From: Planctomycetota bacterium
GTDB lineage: Bacteria; Planctomycetota; Planctomycetia; Gemmatales; Gemmataceae
NCBI GenBank assembly: GCA_016872605.1
Contig: VGZI01000033.1
Span: forward strand, 1 to 41,000
Direction: 5' to 3'
Length of the DNA: 41,000 bases
How positions within the stretch are numbered: the stretch's first letter is position 1; the number at the start of each line of letters is the position of its first letter. Positions 24,601 to 32,499 of this stretch are shown here, piece after piece. The position numbers and the translations under genes were made by a program. The notes below the pieces were generated by a model. The model was given only the letters and a program-made list of their open reading frames with translations, was not told where the DNA came from and searched no databases.

Positions 24601-25896
24601 ATGAATTCCTTCGAATTGCTAAATCGTCGCGATTTGCTGAAACTTTCTGCCGTAGGGGTGATGGCGGGCTCGTCGTCGGGCTGGTTGCTGCCGCGCGTCG
24701 CGTATGCTCAGGAACGCCGCAGCGAGCGTTCGAAAGCGTGCATCATGCTACACATGCAAGGCGGCGTCAGTCAGCACCACACGTTTACCGTGCCGGAGTA
24801 CCGGGCGCAGAATTCGCAGATCCAAACGGCGCTCCCCGGTGTGCTTTTTTGCGAGTACTTCCCGCGCTTGGCCGCTCGCATGGGGGACATTTGCCTCATC
24901 CGCGGCATGAGCACCGGCAACTCGGTCCACGAACGTGCCCGCGTTCTCATGCACACTGGTTACAACCCGAACGGCACCGTCGCCTATCCTTCGATCGGCA
25001 ATGTTGCGTCGAGCGAACTGGGCGCCGCCGGTACGGAACTGCCGAACTTCGTCAACATCTATGGCGGGTCTGATGGTCTGGGAAGTGGTCCATTGCATCG
25101 CTCCGCTCCCGCCTATCTCGGCCCGCGCCACGCACCGGTTCCGGTCAACGATCCGGCCCGGGGCATGGAGAACCTGCGTGCCGCCGTGCCGCTCGATCAA
25201 TTCGACAGCGGCGCCGCCCTACTCAACGATTTCGAAGCAATGTCGCAGGCCCAGCGTCCCTCGACGGCCGCTGCCGCCCATCAGGCGAATCTGCGCCGGG
25301 CCGTGCAGCTCATGCACTCCGACAGGATGCGCGCCTTCGAGATCGAACGTGAGCCGGCGGTCATCCGCAACGGCTACGGCCCGACGCAATTCGGCAGGTC
25401 GCTCCTCCTGGCGCGACGTCTGGTCGAGGCGGGGGTGCCATTCGTCGAAATCACCCTCGACGGCTGGGACGATCACGGCGGCGCAGTCAACAACATCCGT
25501 CGCCGCGCTCAGTATCTCGATCCGTCGATCTCGTTTCTTCTGGACGATCTCAAGCAACGCGGCCTCTTCGACAGCACGCTGGTGGTGTTCATGAGCGAGT
25601 TTGGCCGCACGCCGCAGCTTGCCGAGAGCGGTTACAACCAGACGCTCGGGGCCGGTCACTATGCCAACGCCTGGACGACCTGGCTGGCCGGCGCCGGTGT
25701 GCGCGGCGGCCGCGTCATCGGACGCGTGGACCACCGCGGCGGTGCTGTCACCGATCGACCTGTCAGCGCCCAGGATTTTCTCGCCACCATGTGCCACGCA
25801 CTGCAGATCGACTATCGCAAGGAATACATGACGCGCGAAGGCCGACCAATGACGTTCTTGGGCGCCAGCGCCCGGCCGGTCCAGGAAGCGTTTTAG
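24601..25896 (+). CDS. DUF1501 protein, Tat signal, altered first motif
   Basis: 431 residues. The twin-arginine signal NRRDLLKLSAVGVMAG lies at about residues 8-23, and a G-run ribosome-binding site precedes the ATG. The DUF1501 scaffold is clear: LLARRLVEAGVPFVEI, DGWDDHGGAVNN, MSEFGRTP, and GHYANAWTTWLAGAGVRGG. The first motif, normally GGPSQxxTFDPKP, reads GGVSQHHTFTVPEY, so the Pro and the Asp-Pro-Lys-Pro are gone. The paralogue at 6797-8065 keeps them. Either the active site is modified or the protein is a structural homologue. It lies 12 nt after the PSCyt gene. Confidence 0.92.
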   Translation: MNSFELLNRRDLLKLSAVGVMAGSSSGWLLPRVAYAQERRSERSKACIMLHMQGGVSQHHTFTVPEYRAQNSQIQTALPGVLFCEYFPRLAARMGDICLIRGMSTGNSVHERARVLMHTGYNPNGTVAYPSIGNVASSELGAAGTELPNFVNIYGGSDGLGSGPLHRSAPAYLGPRHAPVPVNDPARGMENLRAAVPLDQFDSGAALLNDFEAMSQAQRPSTAAAAHQANLRRAVQLMHSDRMRAFEIEREPAVIRNGYGPTQFGRSLLLARRLVEAGVPFVEITLDGWDDHGGAVNNIRRRAQYLDPSISFLLDDLKQRGLFDSTLVVFMSEFGRTPQLAESGYNQTLGAGHYANAWTTWLAGAGVRGGRVIGRVDHRGGAVTDRPVSAQDFLATMCHALQIDYRKEYMTREGRPMTFLGASARPVQEAF

Positions 25897-25932
25897 CGGC
25901 AGCACGGCGTTGCAACGTACTCCGGAATCCAC

Positions 25933-28005
25933 ATGAAGCCCTTACGGTTACTTCTGGTTTTATCCTTCAGCCTTCAGGCTTCATCCATGGCGTTGGCGGA
26001 TGTCGATCCCGCCGCGTACCTCAAGGCACACTGCTTCAAGTGTCACGGTGAGACCAAGAAGTCCGGCGGCGTGCGACTCGATGATCTGCCCTCGGATCCG
26101 TCCAAAGATGCGGAACGCTGGCTAACGGTGCGCGATCAGATTCGCGATCACCTCATGCCCCCAGCGAAGGAGCCGCGCCCGGTGGACAAAAATACGCGCG
26201 AGCTGGTGAGCTGGATCACCCTCAAGGCCGGCGCTCGGCCCGCGCGGCTTCCCAATCAGGGGAACCTCATTCCGCACGAGCTGCTCTTCGGCGCCCCCGC
26301 CAAAGCGAATGACGATGCCTCGCCGAGTCGGCTTTGGCGGTTGAGTCCGAATGGATACGTTGGCTTGCTGAATGATCTGCTCAGGGGCAAGGTCAACAAA
26401 GGGCAAATGCCGGGCGGCATGATTCAGCCGTTCAACCTAGTGGACGAGCGCGGCATCCGTGACCACGCCGGTCTTTACAGCATCGACGAGCCGACCACCG
26501 AGGTGCTTCTGCGAAATGCGGCCGCCATCGTTGATCTCCAGGTCGGCACAGGCACGCAGAAGAACAACAATAATCCCGAACTCACAGCAGCCTATCGTGC
26601 CGAGTCGCCGACGCGCAAGCAACTCGACGCTGCGGTCCAGGCCCAGTACCGCATGGCGATTGGCCGCAAGGCGAGCCCGGAAGAGCTTGGTCGCTACTGG
26701 GGCCTGTACGAAAAATGCGCCGAAGGAGGCGACAAGGCCGGCGCCGTGAAAACCGTGCTTCAAGCGGTCCTGCTGAAATCCGACGCGATCTTCCGCTCCG
26801 AGATGGGGGGCAACTCCGCAGACGAAGCAAAGAACTCGCGCCGCATGCTGGCGCCGCTCGAACTGGCGCGTGCCCTCAGTCTCACCCTAGGGGAGCGGCG
26901 CGAACCGACGCTCTGGCAAGCGGCGGAAGCCGGCAAGCTCTCCTCGCGCGATGAAGTCTCCGCCCACGTCAAGCGTCTGCTCTATGACCCAGCGTTCAGC
27001 AAAGCGCGCGTCATGAATTTCTTTCATGAGTACTTCGAGTACCATCGCGCCGACGAGGTGTTTAAGGATAGGCCGAAGGACTTTACGCACGAGCCGCGGA
27101 CGCTAATCAGCGATACCGACCAACTGGTCGCCCACATTCTCGCGACTGACAAGGATGTTTTTCGACAGCTTCTGACGACAGAGCTTTCGTTCGTCAGCCA
27201 CCTGGTCAAGCTGAACAAGCAGAAACAGCTTGAAACGGGGCCGGCACACGTCCCGAATAACAACAATAAGGGGCGCAAGCTGGTCGAGCACGTCTATGGC
27301 TTCGAGAAATGGCCGACGCCACAGCCCGTGACGTTGCCGAAGGAGACGCGCATCGGCATTTTGATGCAGCCGAGCTGGCTGATCGCATGGGGCACAAATT
27401 TCGATAACGACCCTGTCCGCCGCGGCCGCTGGGTTCGTGAACGGTTGCTCGGCGGCACGGTCCCCGATCTGCCCATCGGCGTCGCGGCGCAGATTCCCGA
27501 TGACCCGCAGCGCACCTTGCGCGATCGGCTCAAGGTGACCCGCGAGCCGCAATGCTGGAAATGTCATCAACGGATGGACGACCTTGGCCTTCCGTTCGAA
27601 CAATTCGACCACTTTGGCCGCTTTCGCACGACGGAGGAAGTGCAAGACGTCCCCAAGCCCGCGAAGAACCCAAAGAGCAAGCCCGTCATCACGCTGAAGG
27701 CCTCGCCACTGGAAACGACGGGACTCGTGACCGACAGTGGCGATCCGAAGCTGGATGGAGCGGTCAAGGAACCGCGCGAGATGATTCGCAAGATCGCGAA
27801 TTCAGATCGCGCCCGCCAAGTGTTCGTGCGCCACGTGTTCCGCTACTTCATGGGCCGCAACGAAACGCTGTCCGACGCTCGGACGCTCCAGGAAGCGGAC
27901 CGCGTTTATGTGCAGAGCGGCGGTAGCTTCAGGGCGCTTGTGCATTCATTGTTAACGTCCGATGTGTTTCTCTATCGTCGTCTCAATGTCGTCGCCGCTA
28001 ATTGA
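25933..28005 (+). CDS. PSCyt1-DUF1595-DUF1592-DUF1588-DUF1585 cytochrome-like protein
   Basis: 690 residues with a signal peptide (1-22, SSMALA). A short PSCyt1-type domain carries CFKCH at C34-H38. A weak DUF1587-like part follows (LWRLSPNGYVGLLNDLL). The DUF1595 region is near 230-290 (QYRMAIGRKASPEELGRY), DUF1592 near 300-430 (LELARALSLTLGERREP, MNFFHEYFEYHRADEVFKD), DUF1588 near 470-565 with CWKCH at C541-H545 and LGLPFEQFDHFGRFR, and DUF1585 at the end. Shorter than the 862-residue paralogue, mainly between PSCyt1 and DUF1595. Followed 24 nt later by DUF1552, repeating the pair seen at 14427-10514. Predicted periplasmic di-heme protein of unknown partner. Confidence 0.9.
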   Translation: MKPLRLLLVLSFSLQASSMALADVDPAAYLKAHCFKCHGETKKSGGVRLDDLPSDPSKDAERWLTVRDQIRDHLMPPAKEPRPVDKNTRELVSWITLKAGARPARLPNQGNLIPHELLFGAPAKANDDASPSRLWRLSPNGYVGLLNDLLRGKVNKGQMPGGMIQPFNLVDERGIRDHAGLYSIDEPTTEVLLRNAAAIVDLQVGTGTQKNNNNPELTAAYRAESPTRKQLDAAVQAQYRMAIGRKASPEELGRYWGLYEKCAEGGDKAGAVKTVLQAVLLKSDAIFRSEMGGNSADEAKNSRRMLAPLELARALSLTLGERREPTLWQAAEAGKLSSRDEVSAHVKRLLYDPAFSKARVMNFFHEYFEYHRADEVFKDRPKDFTHEPRTLISDTDQLVAHILATDKDVFRQLLTTELSFVSHLVKLNKQKQLETGPAHVPNNNNKGRKLVEHVYGFEKWPTPQPVTLPKETRIGILMQPSWLIAWGTNFDNDPVRRGRWVRERLLGGTVPDLPIGVAAQIPDDPQRTLRDRLKVTREPQCWKCHQRMDDLGLPFEQFDHFGRFRTTEEVQDVPKPAKNPKSKPVITLKASPLETTGLVTDSGDPKLDGAVKEPREMIRKIANSDRARQVFVRHVFRYFMGRNETLSDARTLQEADRVYVQSGGSFRALVHSLLTSDVFLYRRLNVVAAN

Positions 28006-28029
28006 GCGACGTAGATCAGGAGAGTTTCG

Positions 28030-29400
28030 ATGCCAGTGCAAACGACTCGCCGCGACCTGCTCAAGGGAATCACTCTCGGCGCCGGCGCAACTTTGTTGTC
28101 GCCGATACTCGACCAGGTTGCGGCCCGCGCCTCCGGCGAAGCGCGCACGTCGCGACGCGTTGTGATCGTGACACAGACCAACGGCTTCAGCCCGCGGCAC
28201 CTGGTCCCGTCGGGCGTGGAGTGGCGCAACCCGAATGGCCGCTCGGCGTCGGCACGCTTGACGGAGGTTTCGCTTGCCGACAAGAACCTGCACGCGGCTC
28301 TGGAACCGTTGACGCTGTTCAAGAACCGGCTCGCACTCGTGCAAGGGCTGTCAAGCCGGATCGCGCTCGGCGGGCACTCGACGAACCAGGGATGTCTCGG
28401 CGCCTACCCCGCCAACCGGGGCCCGCTGGGGCCGACCATCGACCACCTGCTGGCGCAGGCAGTGCCGAGCGTGTTCAACCACGTCGCCCTCGGCATGTCG
28501 GGGGCGGGTTTGCTGAACTATCGCCTGTCGGCATCCGGCCGCGGGCAGGCGACGCCGGTCATCTGCACGCCGGAACTCGGCTTCCGCACTCTCTTCGGCA
28601 GCGTGGCTGCGGGGCAGGGCCAGCGCGACTTCGACCATCGCTCCAATCTGCTCGATTTCATGGCCGACGATGTACGGCGCTCGCGCAACGCCCTCGCCGG
28701 GGAAGAACGGCAGCACCTGGATAATTACCTCGCCGCGTTCGAGGCGCTGCATCGCCGGCAGAATGAGATCGCCGGCATGCGCGATCAGCTTCGTCGTCAT
28801 GCCCCGAACCTCGGCAATCGGCTCACCACGACCGTCACCAGCACGATTCTGGAAGCCCAGTTCGAAACCGGCGCCGCGGCTCTCATCGCGGGGTTGACCA
28901 ATGTCCTCCTGCTCAGCTCTGGCGGCGGCGAACAAAACTTCGGCCGCTTCCCGGAGTTCGGCATCAACGACTTGCACGCGATTGGCCATGGTCAAAGTGT
29001 CGGCAACCGGACCTACGAGGATTGCTTCGTCGAGTTGCGCCAGTTCCACTGCCGACTGATCGCCGGCCTCGCCACGCGGCTGCAAAACATGCGCGAAGGC
29101 AATGGCACCATGCTCGACAACACCGTGATCGTCTACCTCAGCGACTCGGCCGACGGGCACCATCCGTCGTGCTACCAGTGGCCTGTCGTGCTGATGGGCA
29201 ACCTCGGCGGCCGATTGCGAACGGGGGGACGTTTCATCGACTACCCGGCTTATGGCAACGCCGGGCATCGCACGCTCGCAAACCTTTACTGCACGCTATT
29301 GCACGCCGCCGGCCGTCCGCGCGATCGCTTCGGCGTTACGGACCCCGGCTTGCGCGACCTCGATCAGTCGGGCCCGCTGCAGGAGTTGCTTCCGGCCTAG
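28030..29400 (+). CDS. DUF1552 protein, Tat signal
   Basis: 456 residues. The twin-arginine signal TRRDLLKGITLGAGATLL lies at about residues 5-22, with AGGAGAG about 6 nt before the ATG. DUF1552-like features: FSPRHLVPSGVEW, FKNRLALVQGLSSRIALGGHS, the SNLLDFMADDVRRSR helix region, DNTVIVYLSDSADGHHPS and a closing LQELL. It diverges noticeably from the 442-residue DUF1552 protein at 10514-11842, for example no RRL-type REVERR helix. It follows the 690-residue cytochrome by 24 nt. It is predicted periplasmic; its activity is unknown. Confidence 0.87.
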   Translation: MPVQTTRRDLLKGITLGAGATLLSPILDQVAARASGEARTSRRVVIVTQTNGFSPRHLVPSGVEWRNPNGRSASARLTEVSLADKNLHAALEPLTLFKNRLALVQGLSSRIALGGHSTNQGCLGAYPANRGPLGPTIDHLLAQAVPSVFNHVALGMSGAGLLNYRLSASGRGQATPVICTPELGFRTLFGSVAAGQGQRDFDHRSNLLDFMADDVRRSRNALAGEERQHLDNYLAAFEALHRRQNEIAGMRDQLRRHAPNLGNRLTTTVTSTILEAQFETGAAALIAGLTNVLLLSSGGGEQNFGRFPEFGINDLHAIGHGQSVGNRTYEDCFVELRQFHCRLIAGLATRLQNMREGNGTMLDNTVIVYLSDSADGHHPSCYQWPVVLMGNLGGRLRTGGRFIDYPAYGNAGHRTLANLYCTLLHAAGRPRDRFGVTDPGLRDLDQSGPLQELLPA

Positions 29401-29439
29401 GCAAAGGTCACAAGCATTATCAACGTCAGGGAATCTGTC

Positions 29440-30327
29440 ATGACACCGCAACGATTCATCGCGCTTGCCGCGTTTTCGTCTGTCATCCTTTTGCCTTCAT
29501 CCTTGGCCTACGCGGGTCACACGCGGCCCGCTTACCTGGACGGTTGCCAATCGATGGACGGCCGATTCGTGGTTACCGCTGAGCCGATCACGGAGAAAGT
29601 CGGCAAGAAGGAAACGGTCAAGTGGAAGTACCACTGGAAGGACACCAAAACCAGCGAAAAGCACTCCGGTTGGCTGTCCGGCCCGCGCGGCCTGGGCCAC
29701 TTCGATGTCACCTACGGCCATCTCTTCATGCCTCCCGGCGGAGATACTTTCGCGCTTTGGCTCACCGCGAGCTGGGCCGCGACCGACAAGAAGCATCCCA
29801 CGGGGAACCAGGCGAAATTCGATCCGGATAATGTCAAGCATCCCGCCTTCGGCTCACGGCTCACGATATACAAGAAAACCGGCGAGATCCTCAAGAAGTA
29901 CGACATGTGCGATTTGCTCCAACCCAAGGAGTGGGTCTACGTCAACTGGGTGCAAGGAAATCTTTACTGGCTCATGGAATACCCCGACGTTATGAAAGGC
30001 GGCGAACCGGCACGTTGCGGCTGGCGTTATTACCGTGTCAGTCCGGATTACTCGACGCTCGAATTCGTCATCGGGCCGAACCAGGACGCCATCCACAAGA
30101 TCAAGTCGGAGCCCAAGGAAGTGCGCGAGCATCGCCGCACGGTGCGCGTGCGCCTGAGCGATGGTGTGCTGCTTGATGCGGATACGAAGATCACCGACGT
30201 CAACAAGATTCCGGTTCGCCCCTTCTGCGATGCGCTGATCAAGCGTGGCGATGCCAAGGGCTTCCAGGCCAGCCTGGATCCGATTCGCGTGAGCGGGAAG
30301 TTCGTGGCACTGGAGCCGCAAAAATAA
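29440..30327 (+). CDS. Exported protein of unknown function
   Basis: 295 residues with a clear signal peptide (1-25, ending LAYAG) and AGGGA before the ATG. The mature part is rich in Trp, Tyr and Lys (KWKYHWKDTKTSEKHSGW, YVNWVQGNLYWLMEYPD, CGWRYYRVSPDYSTLEFV) and predicted mainly beta. No family was recognised with certainty. It looks like one of the planctomycete exported proteins that accompany DUF1501/DUF1552 genes. Its 40-nt distance from DUF1552 and the same strand suggest membership of the operon. A 179-bp gap after it, with no clear terminator, separates it from the ThuA-like gene. Confidence 0.75.
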   Translation: MTPQRFIALAAFSSVILLPSSLAYAGHTRPAYLDGCQSMDGRFVVTAEPITEKVGKKETVKWKYHWKDTKTSEKHSGWLSGPRGLGHFDVTYGHLFMPPGGDTFALWLTASWAATDKKHPTGNQAKFDPDNVKHPAFGSRLTIYKKTGEILKKYDMCDLLQPKEWVYVNWVQGNLYWLMEYPDVMKGGEPARCGWRYYRVSPDYSTLEFVIGPNQDAIHKIKSEPKEVREHRRTVRVRLSDGVLLDADTKITDVNKIPVRPFCDALIKRGDAKGFQASLDPIRVSGKFVALEPQK

Positions 30328-30506
30328 CTGAACGATCGAATTGCAACAAAATCGAGATAAGTTGTTCATGAGCAAAAGTGCCAACGCCCGGCAAGCCGGA
30401 GCTGCGTCGGACATTGGCGGGGGTGTGATCTGCGAAAGACCAAGGAAATGTAGCGCCGGTTCGGGCGCACTGTTCGGCAGTAATCCTTCGGATTTGGGGA
30501 TCCATC

Positions 30507-31259
30507 ATGCGTTTGCCACTCTTCTGCGGATTGGTATTTGGCGCCGTTGCCTTCCCCGCGGTCACGGCGGGGCAGGAGGTGAAAAAAGATAGCGCCGCCG
30601 CGGCACCGTTGAAAGTTCTGGTCGCGTGTTCGCGCAATCAGCTGAGCCACTATCAGAAGTACCTGGAATCGAACTACTCGGCAAAGACGTTCTGGGCGGG
30701 CAATGAGGGCAAGCAAGGAGAAGAGAAAGTCCTACAGGGGCTGGACGCGCTCGACACGTGCGACGTCATGCTGCTGAATCTCTATCGGACGCATCCAACG
30801 GATGAACAGCTCGCCAAGATTCAAAAGTATTTCAAATCCGGCAAACCAGTCGTCGGCCTCCGCAAGGCGAGTCACGCGTTTCAAAATTGGCTCGAAGTCG
30901 ACCGCGTCGTTTTCGGCGCCAAATACGGCGGCCATTTCTTCGACAACAAAAAGGAACAGACCGTCTTCATCGAAGAGAAGGCGAAGCATCATCCACTGGT
31001 CGCCGGCTTCAAACCGTTCATGTGCGGCGGCGGACTCTACAACTACACCCAGCTCGCCCCCGATGTTGACGTGCTGATGAGCGGCGGTCCGCCCGGCAAA
31101 TCGATGCCCGTCACCTGGCTGCGCATCAACAAGGAAACCGGCGGCCGCGTCTTTTACACGCGCTACGACCCGAAAGACCTGCAAAACGACGAGGGCTGCC
31201 GGGCCATGGTCGCGCGGGCTCTCTTCTGGGCGGCCAAGCGTGAGATCAGCAAGAAATGA
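30507..31259 (+). CDS. ThuA-like protein, exported
   Basis: 250 residues. A signal peptide (1-22, VTAGQ) precedes a ThuA-like, flavodoxin/glutamine-amidotransferase-fold domain: KVLVACSRNQLSHYQKYLES, DTCDVMLLNLYRTHPTDEQL, KPVVGLRKASHAFQNW, a HHPLVAGF motif, PVTWLRINKETGGRVFYTRY and an ending RALFWAAKREI. ThuA proteins occur in trehalose and other sugar utilisation loci, and planctomycetes carry many exported ThuA paralogues; the exact reaction is unknown. GGGGATCC precedes the ATG. The downstream gene overlaps by ATGA, so the two are translationally coupled. Confidence 0.88.
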   Translation: MRLPLFCGLVFGAVAFPAVTAGQEVKKDSAAAAPLKVLVACSRNQLSHYQKYLESNYSAKTFWAGNEGKQGEEKVLQGLDALDTCDVMLLNLYRTHPTDEQLAKIQKYFKSGKPVVGLRKASHAFQNWLEVDRVVFGAKYGGHFFDNKKEQTVFIEEKAKHHPLVAGFKPFMCGGGLYNYTQLAPDVDVLMSGGPPGKSMPVTWLRINKETGGRVFYTRYDPKDLQNDEGCRAMVARALFWAAKREISKK

Positions 31260-32197
31260 CGCCAGCCGATATGCGAATCCCTGCCTGCCTGACACTATGG
31301 CTTTCCTTCGCCATCGGCGCCGCTGCCGACACGCCGAGGGGCATCTATCGCGCCAGGCCCGTGCCCGATAGTCCACTTCTCATGGCATCCGGAATGGCGT
31401 GGAGCAAGACAGGTCTCATCATCGCGGATCGTAAAGAAAAACGGCTCGTCGCTCTTCGGCCGGATGGGAAATTCGAAACCGTGATCAAGCTACCTAATCC
31501 GTTCGGCGTCGCCTTCGACGAGCGCGGCAGGATGCTTGCATCCGAAAAGATCGATTCCAATCATATTTTGCGCGTTCGCGATGACGGCAAGACGGAAATT
31601 CTCGTCGATGCTCCTGATGCCGGCACGCCGCACGCGTTGGCGGTTCACAAGAACGGCACCATTTACTGGTCCGGCTTCCCCGATGGCGGCACCCGCTCGC
31701 GCTCTGTCGACGGCAGGGTGACGATCCACAAGCCGCGGATCGGGCACACGTTCGGCATTGCCCTGTCGCCCAAACAGGATTGGCTCTACGTGACCTCAAA
31801 ACTACCGGACAAAGATCGGCGCGCCGTTTGGCGATTCCCGGTCGGCCCAGACGGAACGCTCGGCGAGGGGCAGCCTTTTTTCTTTCTCAAAGACCTGAAA
31901 CCAAAAATCGACGGCTTACCTCCGGCGAAAGACGGCGGCGACACGCTGGTCGGCTGGATTGGCCGAATCCACGGCCTGGCCATCGACCGAGACGGAAACT
32001 TTTTCATCGGAGGTGCCGAGTCGCACACTTCCGGATCGGCGATAGCAGTGATTTCGCCCAATGGCAAAGAAGTCCTCGCGATGATCCTCGATGTGCCCGG
32101 CAACATCGCAAGCCTGGCACTCACCGGCGATTGCCGCACGCTCTACATTGCCGGTGCCAGCGCCTACCGCCTTTTCCAGGTGAGTCTTAGGCAATAA
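31256..32197 (+). CDS. Exported SMP-30/NHL-type beta-propeller protein
   Basis: 313 residues from the overlapping ATG at 31256; a second ATG at 31271 gives a cleaner signal peptide (MRIPACLTLWLSFAIGAAAD). The remainder is a six-bladed propeller resembling SMP-30/gluconolactonase or NHL proteins: MAWSKTGLIIADRKEKRLVALRP, PFGVAFDERGRMLASE, PHALAVHKNGTIYWSG, FGIALSPKQDWLYVTS, IHGLAIDRDGNFFIGG and ALTGDCRTLYIAG. It probably binds or hydrolyses a sugar lactone-like ligand, or is purely a binding protein; catalytic metal ligands cannot be assigned by eye. It is the last gene of the plus-strand cluster. Confidence 0.82.
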   Translation: MTPADMRIPACLTLWLSFAIGAAADTPRGIYRARPVPDSPLLMASGMAWSKTGLIIADRKEKRLVALRPDGKFETVIKLPNPFGVAFDERGRMLASEKIDSNHILRVRDDGKTEILVDAPDAGTPHALAVHKNGTIYWSGFPDGGTRSRSVDGRVTIHKPRIGHTFGIALSPKQDWLYVTSKLPDKDRRAVWRFPVGPDGTLGEGQPFFFLKDLKPKIDGLPPAKDGGDTLVGWIGRIHGLAIDRDGNFFIGGAESHTSGSAIAVISPNGKEVLAMILDVPGNIASLALTGDCRTLYIAGASAYRLFQVSLRQ

Positions 32198-32499
32198 CGG
32201 GGCCGGTGCAGTAGGTCGGTCTACTTTTGATGGGCAGCAAACTACTGGGGACAAATTGGGGGCAGCCGTGCCCGTACATGGTCATCGTGAGTGCAATGCA
32301 CGGGAAGCGTGGATGTCGCGGAAAGTGCGGTTTTTCCAGCTTTTTCGACGAAAATGCGGATAGGAGCAGCGTTGCTCCAACGCAAGAAGAAAGCGGAGAG
32401 GGAGGGAACCAGAGGGGGACTCTTTTTAGATCGACGCAAAGGCCTGTAAATGCATGTTGTTACGGCGGAAATATCCAAGAGGGAAAATCGGCGGAAAAA
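32198..32499. other. 302-bp gap without a convincing gene
   Basis: This lies between the end of the plus-strand cluster and the 3' end of the minus-strand LRR-like gene. A plus-strand frame starting at 32227 is open but runs antisense through the LRR gene and has no family features. A short direct repeat (atcaaaaatccgaca) starts near 32499 and again at 32521, across the LRR stop codon. No RNA gene or promoter could be recognised. This is the boundary between the planctomycete cytochrome cluster and the stress-gene region. Confidence 0.5.
32210..32225 (+). terminator. Weak hairpin with short T-run after propeller gene
   Basis: AGTAG pairs with CTACT across a 6-nt loop, and TTT follows, 12 nt after the stop of the last gene of the plus cluster. 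The 5-bp stem and short T-run make this only a marginal rho-independent terminator. It is in the right place, between the cluster and a gene on the opposite strand. Confidence 0.3.

Noticed and set aside
32198..32499. Possible small RNA, attachment site or mobile-element end
   Set aside because: Only a short direct repeat at the LRR stop and a weak hairpin were seen; no integrase, terminal repeats or conserved RNA structure could be supported.
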